Positions 25,652-33,877 of a DNA stretch of 64,000 bases are shown in pieces (the stretch's first letter is position 1; every line of letters begins with the position of its first letter). The DNA lies in NCBI GenBank assembly GCA_964513155.1, contig CAZEMA010000001.1, positions 8,623-72,622 on the forward strand. The letters run 5' to 3'. This DNA comes from DATEAV01 sp964513155 (GTDB lineage Bacteria > Chloroflexota > Anaerolineae > Anaerolineales > E44-bin32). The position numbers and the translations under genes were made by a program. The notes beneath the pieces are model-generated. The model did not search any database, had not been told where the DNA came from, and saw nothing but the letters and a program-made list of their open reading frames with translations.

Positions 25652-25722
25652 GCGGTTCTCCGCCATTGAGGGGCGCATTCTAGCACATCGGCCGAAGGCA
25701 GAGGAGGGGACCGGAGGCCGGT

Positions 25723-27150
25723 CTAGGGGGCCGGCGGGAGAAACCGTTCCAGGGTCCGCCGGGCGAGGTCCCCTACTTGCCCCACCGCGTCGAGCCGAAC
25801 GGCCGTCTGTAAGGCCTGCATGGCTGTGGCGGTATCGCCTTGGTAAAGACGCAGCAGGCCGAGGTGGTACTGGGTCCGAGCACGCAGAGGGTCGAGTTCG
25901 ACGGCCCGGGTCAGGAATCGTTCCGCCAGGCCGAAGTCGTTAACGAGAAAGCAGGCGTAACCCAAGGCGTCGATTGCCGCGGGATCCTGGGGACTGAGAA
26001 CCGCGGCGTTGCGGGCGGCGGGCAAACCAACGGCCTCGACTTCGACTTCGCGACTGAGGGAGAACTCTGCCAGGAGCAGCCAGAAGCCGGGCTCCTGCGG
26101 CGCTAACGCGGCCGCGGTGCGGAAAGCCGCCAGGGAAGGTTGGACATCGCCCAGATCGGCGTAGACTCCCGCGAGCTCCGCGGCGATGGCGGGATTCGAC
26201 GGGTCGAGATCGGCCGCCGTCATGAGTTCCGCCAGGGCGCGGTCCATCTGGCCGAGAGCATGCCAATGAATGCCCAGGAAGAGGTGCGGCAGGGCGGCGG
26301 AGGGTGCCGCCGCCTCGGCGGCCTGGAGCTGCGCCAGCCCGTCGCCACCCGCGCGGTCGAGCGCCAGCCCCAGATAGGCACGGGCCTGCACATAACCCGG
26401 CTCCAGCTCTATGGCGCTCTCGAAGGCCCAGGCTGCCATGCGCCATTCGCCCTGCCTGGCAAGCGCCTGCCCCACCTGCGCCAGTGTGTAGGCTGGCTGC
26501 GCCTCGGCTTGGGCGTCGGTGATGCCCCGGACCAAGGCCTGAGCCAGCAGGTTTCCACCCGGGGTAAGGGCATCTGCCGACCGAAGATGGGGGAGCGCCT
26601 CTTCAGGACGCTGGGTGGCGATGACCAATGCCAGGCGCAGCTGGGACTGGCTGTCCGCCGGCTGCAAGCCGGCTAAGGACTCCAGCATGGCCTCGGCCGT
26701 GGCGCGATCATCCGAGTCGATGGCGATCCGGGCCAGCCGATCCAGGATCCCTGGTTGCTGCCAACAAGTCTCTGATTGGCTCTGCCAGGTCGCGACTGCC
26801 CCCGGCACATCCCCTGATTCCTGGAGCGCGATTCCCAGGAGGCACTGGCGGGAGGGGTCGGGCGGCAGGAGGCGATCGGCGGCGCGAAGGTGGTCAACAG
26901 CGCGGGCGGCGTCACCGGCCGCCAGCGAGGCCGCAGCGGCAAGTGGGTGAAGCTCCCCCATCTCAGGCTCAAAGGCGATGGCCGTCTCGAGGGCCTCGAC
27001 AGCCTCGTTCGATTGCCCGCTTGTCAGCGCGGAGGCTGCGCTCCGCAGGGAGTCCACAAGTGGCCAGGGCACCGCGCTGGGGCTCAGGACGAGCACCATG
27101 GCCATTGCCAAGAGGATATGAGGCCAGCAGGGTGCAAGGCGTTCACGCAC
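25723..27150 (-). CDS. Exported or membrane-anchored TPR-repeat protein
   Basis: The protein of 475 residues has one N-terminal hydrophobic segment (PHILLAMAMVLVLSPSAV, about 10-28) followed by roughly ten tetratricopeptide-like repeats, recognisable by A-x-x-x-L-x-x-A spacing and P-ended helices such as AIELEPGYVQARAYLGLALD and AADLDPSNPAIAAELAGVYADLG. TPR proteins scaffold complexes; no partner is evident. GTG start at 27150 with AAGGAG about 10 nt upstream. A TATAAT box lies at 27182-27177 on the minus strand. Function unknown beyond the fold. Confidence 0.85.
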   Translation of the reverse strand: MRERLAPCWPHILLAMAMVLVLSPSAVPWPLVDSLRSAASALTSGQSNEAVEALETAIAFEPEMGELHPLAAAASLAAGDAARAVDHLRAADRLLPPDPSRQCLLGIALQESGDVPGAVATWQSQSETCWQQPGILDRLARIAIDSDDRATAEAMLESLAGLQPADSQSQLRLALVIATQRPEEALPHLRSADALTPGGNLLAQALVRGITDAQAEAQPAYTLAQVGQALARQGEWRMAAWAFESAIELEPGYVQARAYLGLALDRAGGDGLAQLQAAEAAAPSAALPHLFLGIHWHALGQMDRALAELMTAADLDPSNPAIAAELAGVYADLGDVQPSLAAFRTAAALAPQEPGFWLLLAEFSLSREVEVEAVGLPAARNAAVLSPQDPAAIDALGYACFLVNDFGLAERFLTRAVELDPLRARTQYHLGLLRLYQGDTATAMQALQTAVRLDAVGQVGDLARRTLERFLPPAP

Positions 27151-27176
27151 GGGCGCCAGGCTCCTTCTCCGGCGGG

Positions 27177-27182
27177 ATTATA
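27177..27182 (-). promoter_or_regulatory. -10 box of the TPR gene
   Basis: Perfect TATAAT on the minus strand, 26 bp before the GTG start. No good -35 is visible. The interval from here to 27513 contains no recognisable gene; a small CCGCG/CGCGG dyad lies near 27495-27510. Confidence 0.4.
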
Positions 27183-27513
27183 GTGCGCGCCTGGGGAGAG
27201 CGCACAGTGATGAGTCGGCGCCGGGAAGGCCCTCCGCTTGCCGTCCGAGACGGCGGCCGAGGCTGCCTGGCCGATACACCGATGGGATGCTGCGGCGGGT
27301 ACAGCGCCGGTTGGGGTGCAGAAGCACTGCCGGACAAAGAGGATTGAGGCCAGCCCGCGGCTGAACGGGGAGTGGACGGCCCATGGTCACGAGGGAGCTC
27401 CACACTTGAGAAGGCGCATAAGGCCGAGGCGACGCCTCTTGGGCATGCTGGAGGCGGACCGGTTATGTCTGTTGGCCTAGCGTTGAGGATGCGGCCCCGC
27501 GATCCGCGGGCGA

Positions 27514-27542
27514 TTGTCTGAACGCCCACTCGAGGCTATAAT
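27514..27542 (+). promoter_or_regulatory. Promoter of etfBA
   Basis: TTGTCT (27514-27519), 17-bp spacer, perfect TATAAT (27537-27542). The expected start point near 27549 gives a leader of almost 300 nt before etfB. Confidence 0.65.
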
Positions 27543-27550
27543 CGGGCTGT

Positions 27551-27749
27551 CGATTCCGGGCCGCTCGCCGAGGGTGGTTCGTGGGAAGGCGAGGCTCCGG
27601 AATCGGCTGCACGTCCTTCCTGCCCGATTGGTTAACTCGATCGCGAGCTTTCGTCGGCCGCCGAGTCTGTTCAGATGCTTCCGCCGGCGCAGGCCGGTGG
27701 CATGGAGGGAGGGAAGAAGGCCCAAACGGCCGGGGCTATCCACCCCGGC
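27551..27749 (+). promoter_or_regulatory. Structured 5' leader of etfBA
   Basis: The leader opens with a long two-part stem: CGATTCCGG (27551-27559) pairs with CCGGAATCG (27597-27605), and inside it CTCGCC (27564-27569) pairs with GGCGAG (27588-27593) around an 18-nt loop. A later hairpin pairs GCCGGGG (27729-27735) with CCCCGGC (27743-27749). I recognise no known riboswitch class. It may regulate etfBA or be a separate small RNA; both are inference. Confidence 0.45.
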
Positions 27750-27845
27750 GCTCGAGGGCTTGCCAACAGATCTCATCAACGAAAGCCGCGGACCGGCTGT
27801 CAGATCACAGACGGGAACTTACATCACACGCAAGAGGAGGTTGCT

Positions 27846-28628
27846 TTGAACATCGTCGTATGCGTCAAGCAGACGCCCGACACTGCCGCCACGATCACCG
27901 TCCAGGACGGCAAGGTCTCGTGGGGGGATGCGCCTCTGGTCATCAACCCCTGGGATGAGTTTGCCGTGGAGCAGGCCCTGCGGACGAAGGAGGCGCACGG
28001 CGGCAAGGTCACGGCGCTGAGCCTGGGTCCGGAGCAGGCGAAGGAGGCGCTCAAGCACGCCCTGGCCATGGGTTGTGACGAGGCCATCCTGATCAGCGAC
28101 CCGGCGCTGGAGGGGAAGGACTCGCTGGTGGTCTCGAAGGCCCTGGCGGGTGCCATCAAGAAGATGGACGCGATCGACCTGGTGTTCTGCGGACGCCAGG
28201 CAGTCGATAGCGATACCGGCGTGATTGGGCCCCAAGTGGCCAGGCGCCTGGGGTGGCCGGCGCTCAGCCTCGTCGCGGCGGTGGCGGCGCTGGATCCCAA
28301 CAGCAAGACGATCACCGTTGAGCGGATGATCGACGAGGGCCGCCAAGTGGTGCGGAGCCCGCTACCGGCAGTAGTCAGTGTGGTCAAGGAGATCAACGAG
28401 CCGCGCTACCCGTCGTTCATGGGCATCCGTAAGGCCTCTCGAACGGAGATCCCCATCTGGACAGCGGCAGCTGCCGGACTGGAGGCGGTTCCGGGCGCGG
28501 TTCTGTCATGGCCGGAAGTCATCGCCCCGCCCAAGGTCGAAACCCATTGCGAGATGATCGAAGGTACAACACCTGAGGAGATCGCCGGCAGGCTCGCCGA
28601 TCGACTGCTCCAGGAGAAGGTGATCTGA
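27846..28628 (+). CDS. etfB: Electron transfer flavoprotein beta subunit
   Basis: Carries electrons from acyl-CoA and other dehydrogenases, with EtfA. The 260-residue protein starts NIVVCVKQTPDTAATI, the EtfB N-terminus. It contains INPWDEFAVEQALRTKE, the AMP/FAD-site stretch CGRQAVDSDTGVIGPQVARRL and YPSFMGIRKASRTEI. The start is TTG 27846, supported by AGAGGAGG (27833-27840) 5 nt upstream and by the conserved first residues. The stop overlaps the etfA ATG by one base. No dehydrogenase or quinone oxidoreductase partner lies nearby. Confidence 0.93.
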   Translation: MNIVVCVKQTPDTAATITVQDGKVSWGDAPLVINPWDEFAVEQALRTKEAHGGKVTALSLGPEQAKEALKHALAMGCDEAILISDPALEGKDSLVVSKALAGAIKKMDAIDLVFCGRQAVDSDTGVIGPQVARRLGWPALSLVAAVAALDPNSKTITVERMIDEGRQVVRSPLPAVVSVVKEINEPRYPSFMGIRKASRTEIPIWTAAAAGLEAVPGAVLSWPEVIAPPKVETHCEMIEGTTPEEIAGRLADRLLQEKVI

Positions 28629-29668
28629 TGTCCAACAAAGTCTTTGCCTACATCGATCATTTCCAGGGGACGCCCACGGTGTCCTCATGGGAGGCCTTGG
28701 GTGCGGCCCGCAACGTGGCGGAGGCATTGGGTGGCGGCGTTACCGCCGTTGTCGTCGGGCATCAGGTCGAGGCTGTCGCCAAGGAGGCCTTCGAGCACGG
28801 CGCCGATGAGGTCCTACTGGCGGACGCCGCCGGGTTGAAAGACTACCGGGCGGAGGCCTACGCCGGTGTAGTGGCCAAGCTGGCCTCCCAGGGCTCAGTG
28901 CAGGTGTTGCTGATGCCGACCTCGAGCCGGACGCGCGAGCTGGCCGCGATGGTGGCTGTTGACCTGGAAACCGGCGTCACGCCGGATGGGGTCGCATTCG
29001 AGGTCAAGGACGGCCTGGTTGTCGTCACTCGGCCGATCTACGCCGGCAAGCTGCTGATCAAGGAAGTCTGTGGCAAGGCCAAGCCGCACATCATCACCCT
29101 GCGTAGCCGGGCCTTCCCCAAGCCGGAGGCGATTGCAGGCCGGAGCGGCACGCTTACCCGCGTTGAGCCTGCGGTGGAAGGTACAACCGAGGTCATTGAA
29201 TACAAGGCCGCCGAGAGTGGCGTGAGCCTGACAGACGCAGCGGTCATCGTTTCGGGCGGTCGGGGCGTCTCGAACAATCCCAAGCTGACGCCCCCGGCAG
29301 ACCTGAAGGATGAGAAGCAGATCGAGGTCTGGAAGGCGCACCAGGGCTTCGGGCTGATCCGGGAGCTGGCCTCGGTCCTCAAGGCCGCCGTTGGCGCCAG
29401 CCGCGCCGCAGTGGACGCGGGCTATGTCCCCTACGCGAACCAGGTGGGCCAGACCGGCAAGGTCGTATCGCCGGACCTTTACATCGCCTGCGGCATCTCC
29501 GGCGCCATCCAGCACCAGGCAGGAATGCGGACCTCCAAGACGATTGTCGCCATCAACAAGGATGCCGAGGCGCCGATCTTCAAGCTGGCTCGTTTCGGCG
29601 TCGTCGGGGATCTGTACGAGCTCGTCCCGGCCCTGACGCAGGCGCTCAAACAGCGGCTCGGCAGGTAG
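28628..29668 (+). CDS. etfA: Electron transfer flavoprotein alpha subunit
   Basis: Partner of EtfB holding the FAD. The 346-residue protein has an N-terminal adenine-nucleotide-like domain and the C-terminal FAD domain: VSGGRGVSNNP, LASVLKAAVGASRAAVDAGYVP, VGQTGKVVSPDLYIACGISGAIQHQAGM and VAINKDAEAPIFKLARFGVVGD, all diagnostic. Length is slightly above the usual 320. It forms a two-gene operon with etfB. Confidence 0.96.
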   Translation: MSNKVFAYIDHFQGTPTVSSWEALGAARNVAEALGGGVTAVVVGHQVEAVAKEAFEHGADEVLLADAAGLKDYRAEAYAGVVAKLASQGSVQVLLMPTSSRTRELAAMVAVDLETGVTPDGVAFEVKDGLVVVTRPIYAGKLLIKEVCGKAKPHIITLRSRAFPKPEAIAGRSGTLTRVEPAVEGTTEVIEYKAAESGVSLTDAAVIVSGGRGVSNNPKLTPPADLKDEKQIEVWKAHQGFGLIRELASVLKAAVGASRAAVDAGYVPYANQVGQTGKVVSPDLYIACGISGAIQHQAGMRTSKTIVAINKDAEAPIFKLARFGVVGDLYELVPALTQALKQRLGR

Positions 29669-29823
29669 TCGCGTCCTTCAACCATTGGCGCGAGGCGGGC
29701 GGCCGACGCGGCGCAACGGGCTCCCGAAGGACACACCTGCTCACGCTTTGCGGCCGCAAGCGCCGGGTTGTAGCGATGGGCCCCTTGAGCAGGCGGGCGG
29801 CGCCCCTCCGGAAGATCGTGCAG

Positions 29824-29861
29824 TGACAACAGAGGCGCAGATGTCTGCGCCTCTGTTGTCA
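29824..29861. terminator. Perfect 18-bp hairpin after etfA
   Basis: Bases 29824-29841 (starting TGACAACAGAGG) are exactly complementary to 29844-29861 around a 2-nt spacer. It lies 155 bp after the etfA stop. Only a weak T content follows, so it is a candidate terminator or small REP-like element. Nothing else is recognisable between etfA and here. Confidence 0.5.
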
Positions 29862-30089
29862 TTCGCTATGAGGGGGAACAAGGACACATCCCCCTGTGGG
29901 ATGCCGCTGGGACGGATGCGCTTGCTGCTGTGAAGGCCACCGACGCCGATCCAGACAGGACCTTGATCTGGATGTCTCCCCAGGCCCGTGGCCCACTTCT
30001 CTGGGACACTGCTTCGCGGTAGACTGCCCTCCGAACATCGAGCCCTCGCACTCAACCTCAGCCCAATCATGGGTGGAGAAGGACCACTG

Positions 30090-30390
30090 CTTCCAGCGCG
30101 GCCAGGGCATTGCGCCTTGAGCGCGTCGGCCCTGCCAGACTTGGAGGCCATCTGCTGCAAGCGGGCAAGCGTGATCCTGCGCTCCTTCTCGCTCCGCACG
30201 GAGAAGGCCGCCCGCAGGCGCTGCCGTTGGCTGGGCAGCGATTCTGTCCAGAGCGCTTCCGCCTCTGTCTCCATGTGGTGCTGCCGTCTCCAGCAATCGT
30301 CGGCCGGGCCGACGATTGCCTGACCATTCCGCGTCAGCCGGAACCGGATGGTCCTGTTGCCGGCACCCAACCTCCTCCCCGGTGAGTCAG
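30090..30390 (-). pseudogene. Coding-like fragment on the minus strand, possible gene remnant
   Basis: In the minus frame (codon third positions at + coordinates 2 modulo 3) the stretch reads like protein: IRFRLTRNGQAIVGPADDC, HHMETEAEALWTESLPSQRQ, RLRAAFSVRSEKERRI and TLARLQQMASKSGRADALKA. Counting 40 codons (30122-30239), G/C is 26/40, 23/40 and 37/40 at positions 1, 2 and 3, the pattern of real genes here. The bias fades below about 30060, and no good start with a ribosome site is seen. It may be a decayed gene or an unrecognised small one. A 12-bp dyad (30294-30318) lies within it. Confidence 0.35.
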
Positions 30391-30401
30391 TCTTCTTGCC
30401 T

Positions 30402-30430
30402 TTGGTGTTGCCTCGGGCTTCTGCTACAAT
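30402..30430 (+). promoter_or_regulatory. Candidate promoter of the glycogen genes
   Basis: TTGGTG (30402-30407), 17-bp spacer, TACAAT (30425-30430), 27 bp before the GH57 start. Confidence 0.5.
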
Positions 30431-30457
30431 TCGCTGAAGCCCGCCTGGGAGGATTCG

Positions 30458-32113
30458 ATGTCGAAGATTGGCGCCTTTACCTTCGTCATGCACTCTCACC
30501 TGCCCTACTGCCGGCAGGCGGGCCGCTGGCCACATGGTGAGGAGTGGCTGCACGAGGCCGCGGCCGAGACCTACATCCCTCTCCTGAACGGCTTGAATCG
30601 TCTGAAGGACGAAGGGATCCCAGCGCGGCTCACCCTGGGACTGACACCCATCCTCCTCGAGCAGCTCGCCGACGACGACGTGCGGGCCAACTTCCTGACC
30701 TACCTCGAGGAGAAGATCCAGGCGGCCACCAAGGATGTGCTGCGTTTCGAGGCGGAGACCAACGCCCACCTGGCGTCGCTGGCCCGCTTCTACCAGGACT
30801 GGTACGGCTCGATCCGTCGCGACTTCGTCGAGCGCTATGGCGGGAATCTGGTCCCGGCCTTCCGGCGGCTGCAGGAAGCGGGCATCGTCGAGATCATCAC
30901 CTGCGGCGCCACCCATGGTTACCTGCCTCTCCTGAACCGGGACGAGTCCATCAACCTGCAGCTGCGCACGGCGGTCGAAGCCTACAAGCGGCACTTTGGA
31001 CGGACTCCTCGAGCGATCTGGCTGCCGGAGTGCGCCTACCGTCCGGCCTATCTTGCCGAGGACGGCCGGGAGCGTCCCGGGCTCGAGTCTTTCCTGGCCA
31101 AGCATGGCCTGGGCCTCTTCTTCGCTGAGACGCATCTGATCGAAGGCGGCCGGCCGGTCGGGGTTGCGGCGGGCGAGGCGATCGGCCCATACGGGAACAT
31201 TACCCGACGCTACATGGTGCCCCTCTCGCAGATCCTGCCGGAGCAACCCGCCACGACCTATCTACCCTACTATGTCACCCAACCCGAAGTGGCGGTCATC
31301 GGACGCAACAACCGCACCGGGCTGCAGGTCTGGAGCGCGGACTGGGGATACCCTGGCGAGTTCGACTACCGCGAGTTCCACAAGAAGGACGGCGTCTCGG
31401 GGATGCGCTACTGGCGCGTAAGTGGCGCGGGCGTCGACCTGGCCGAGAAGGACATGTACCACCCCGACTGGGCAGCTGGCAAGGTCCGCGAGCATGCGCA
31501 ACACTTCGCCCGGCTGGTGACCGACCTGCTGCAGGGGTTCTATGGGGAATCGGGGAAGTTTGGCATCCTCTCGGCCAACTACGACACCGAGCTGTTCGGG
31601 CATTGGTGGTTTGAGGGCCTGGACTGGTTGGAGCATGTCCTGCGGCATCTGGCCGGTTCGCCGGATGTCGAGTTGACCACGGCTTCGGACTATCTCGAAG
31701 CACACCCGCCGGAGACGGTCATCAACCTGCCGGAGGGTTCCTGGGGCGCCGGAGGGGGCCACTTCACCTGGGACAACGCCGACACCCGCTGGATGTGGCC
31801 CCTCATCCACGCCGCCGAGGACCGCATGGCCAAGGTCGTCGCCGGCCACCGAGAGGCGTCGGGCCCTACCCGCCACGTGCTCGACCAGGCCGCCCGCGAA
31901 CTGCTGCTTCTTGAATCCTCCGACTGGCCATTTCTGGTCTCGACGGGGCAGGCAGGCCAGTATGCCGTGGAGAGGTTCCGCTCGCACCAGGAACGTCTGG
32001 AGGATCTCCTGGACTCGGTCGAGAAGGGAACGCCGGATGCGGCGCTGGCGGAGAGGCTATGGGAGCGCGACAAGATCTTCCCGGAGATTGACTACCGCTG
32101 GTACGGCGTATGA
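30458..32113 (+). CDS. GH57 1,4-alpha-glucan branching enzyme
   Basis: Introduces alpha-1,6 branches into glycogen. The 551-residue protein begins KIGAFTFVMHSHLPYCRQAGRWPHGEEWL, as in GH57/DUF1957 branching enzymes. The nucleophile is predicted as E191 in IWLPECAYRPAY and the acid/base as D376 in SANYDTELFGHWWFEG. The C-terminal helical domain includes WGAGGGHFTWDNADTRWMW. GGGAGG lies 6 nt before the ATG. It overlaps glgA by 4 bp (ATGA), which fits glycogen synthesis rather than amylase activity. Confidence 0.92.
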   Translation: MSKIGAFTFVMHSHLPYCRQAGRWPHGEEWLHEAAAETYIPLLNGLNRLKDEGIPARLTLGLTPILLEQLADDDVRANFLTYLEEKIQAATKDVLRFEAETNAHLASLARFYQDWYGSIRRDFVERYGGNLVPAFRRLQEAGIVEIITCGATHGYLPLLNRDESINLQLRTAVEAYKRHFGRTPRAIWLPECAYRPAYLAEDGRERPGLESFLAKHGLGLFFAETHLIEGGRPVGVAAGEAIGPYGNITRRYMVPLSQILPEQPATTYLPYYVTQPEVAVIGRNNRTGLQVWSADWGYPGEFDYREFHKKDGVSGMRYWRVSGAGVDLAEKDMYHPDWAAGKVREHAQHFARLVTDLLQGFYGESGKFGILSANYDTELFGHWWFEGLDWLEHVLRHLAGSPDVELTTASDYLEAHPPETVINLPEGSWGAGGGHFTWDNADTRWMWPLIHAAEDRMAKVVAGHREASGPTRHVLDQAARELLLLESSDWPFLVSTGQAGQYAVERFRSHQERLEDLLDSVEKGTPDAALAERLWERDKIFPEIDYRWYGV

Positions 32114-33561
32114 GGGTCCTTTTCCTTGCGGCGGAGGCCGCCCCGATCTCGAAGGTCGGTGGTCTGGCGGATGTGGCCGGTGAGCTGCCGCGTGCCCTGG
32201 CCGCCCTCGGCGTCGACGTGCGGCTGGCGCTTCCGCTCCATCGTGCGGTCAGCACGTCGGGGCTGGGGCTGAGGCATGTCACCACGGTGGATATTCCGGC
32301 AGGGGCGCGCTCTGAGCCGGCCGACATCTTCCTGTCGGATTCCGAGGGTGTGCCGCTCTTCCTGATCGCGGGCGAACCGATCGCCTTGGCCCGCGCTGTC
32401 TATGGCGACTCCGGGGAGGATGCCCTCAAGTACACCTTCTTCTCCCTGGCGGCACTTGCCCTCTGCCCGGCTATCGACTGGCGGCCAGACATCCTCCATG
32501 CCAACGACTGGCACACCGCTCCGGCCGTCCAGTGGCTCGTCCGCCGCAGAGGAACCGACCCTTTCTGGCGAGGCGTTGCCGCTGTTTTGACCATTCACAA
32601 TCTGGCCTTCATGGGGGCCGGGGGCGAAACGGCGCTGGCGACGTATGGTTTGCCCCCTTCGGACGATGAGAAACTCCCCGTCTGGGCCCGCAACGTACCG
32701 CTGCCGATTGCTCTCTCGGCCGCGGATTGGCTGACGACCGTCAGCCCGACCTATGCGGAGGAGATTCAGACACCGGGCTACGGCTGCGGCCTCGAGGGAT
32801 TCCTCTCGACGCGTAGGGACCATTTGGCAGGCATCCTCAACGGCATCGATCCTGCCACCTGGGACCCGGCCACCGATCCTGATCTGCATGCCCACTACAC
32901 ATCTCAGGACTTGCTCCCTCGCTCCACCAACAAGCGGGCTCTGCAGGAGGAGCTTGACCTGCCGATCGAGCCCGATGTCCCGCTTCTCGTCATGGTCACC
33001 CGACTCGATCTTCAGAAGGGGGTGGACCTAGCGCTTGAGGCGCTGAGCGGGATGGGCGGGGAGCGTTGGCGGTTCGCCATTCTCGGGACGGGCGATCCCG
33101 AAATCGCCGAGAAAGCGCGGGCCTTCTCCGAAGGATTCCCGGATCGCGCCCGGACGGTCTTGCGTTTCGATCCCAGCCTGTCGCGCCGTTTCTTCGCGGG
33201 CGCCGACATTGTCCTCCTTCCCTCCCGGTATGAGCCCTGCGGGCTGACCCAGATGATCGCTATGCGCTACGGCTGCATCCCGGTCGTGCGCGCAACCGGT
33301 GGGTTGAAGGATACCGTCGCCGACTACGCGCCGGGCGGGGTGGGGACGGGGTTTACGTTCGCCGCCGCCTCTTCGATTGCATTGGCCGAAGCCATCCAGC
33401 GGGCGCTCCAGGTCTATGCCGATGGACGCCGCTGGAGGGCGTTGCAGCGCCGAGCCATGGAGGCCAGCTTCACCTGGCGCCATTCGGCCGAGCGATACCT
33501 CGAGATCTACCGTCGGGCAGCGGCCAGCGCATCTGCCCCGGGGCCGGCGATAGGCACCTAG
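32110..33561 (+). CDS. glgA: Glycogen synthase (GT5)
   Basis: Extends alpha-1,4-glucan from a nucleotide sugar. The 483-residue protein starts VLFLAAEAAPISKVGGLADVAGELPRAL with the K-x-G-G-L donor motif (K15-L19). It then has DILHANDWHTA, TIHNLAFMG, VSPTYAEEIQTPGYGCGLEG, ILNGIDPATWDP, VTRLDLQKGVDL and PSRYEPCGLTQMIAMRYG, all GlgA signatures. Whether ADP- or UDP-glucose is used cannot be decided. The stop codon TAG is also part of the CTAG that begins the palindromic element copy B. Confidence 0.96.
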   Translation: MRVLFLAAEAAPISKVGGLADVAGELPRALAALGVDVRLALPLHRAVSTSGLGLRHVTTVDIPAGARSEPADIFLSDSEGVPLFLIAGEPIALARAVYGDSGEDALKYTFFSLAALALCPAIDWRPDILHANDWHTAPAVQWLVRRRGTDPFWRGVAAVLTIHNLAFMGAGGETALATYGLPPSDDEKLPVWARNVPLPIALSAADWLTTVSPTYAEEIQTPGYGCGLEGFLSTRRDHLAGILNGIDPATWDPATDPDLHAHYTSQDLLPRSTNKRALQEELDLPIEPDVPLLVMVTRLDLQKGVDLALEALSGMGGERWRFAILGTGDPEIAEKARAFSEGFPDRARTVLRFDPSLSRRFFAGADIVLLPSRYEPCGLTQMIAMRYGCIPVVRATGGLKDTVADYAPGGVGTGFTFAAASSIALAEAIQRALQVYADGRRWRALQRRAMEASFTWRHSAERYLEIYRRAAASASAPGPAIGT

Positions 33562-33685
33562 GCGTATGATGAGAAAGCCCTGCTTCCTGGAGTGAGTTCG
33601 TATGTGTGGTGGTTGGGGCGGAGCCCCAACCACCACACATACGGTTCTCTTCTCCGGGCAAGAGGGTTCTTGATTACCCTGCTAG
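33558..33685. repeat. 128-bp palindromic element, copy B
   Basis: Same length and layout as copy A at 12687-12814, in inverted orientation. CTAG bounds both ends; the central perfect 20-bp inverted repeat is 33600-33619 with 33623-33642 around a GGA loop. Relative to copy A the outer part of that stem has three base-pair changes, each matched on the other arm. The left CTAG overlaps the glgA stop. Besides this element the 316-bp glgA-malQ interval shows no gene. Confidence 0.85.
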
Positions 33686-33877
33686 GCAGAAGCGCCCGGC
33701 CTCGAGGCTGATAGACGGTCCCTCAGGATGTGCCCGAGCTGCATCGGCCGACGCTGCCCGGCGGCACCGGACGCAACCGTTTCAACTCCGGAGAATGATC
33801 GCCTGCCGTAGGTTGAGTCGCAGCCAGCCGCGCGTTGCCGAAGGCGCTCGCTGGTTGTGCCAATGGGAGGGCTAAGA

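Noticed and set aside
27570..27585. AGGGTGG-containing stretch resembling a T-box core in the etfBA leader
   Set aside because: It lies only about 25 nt after the predicted start point with no room for a specifier stem, lacks the following ACCGCG, and the downstream genes are not amino-acid related.
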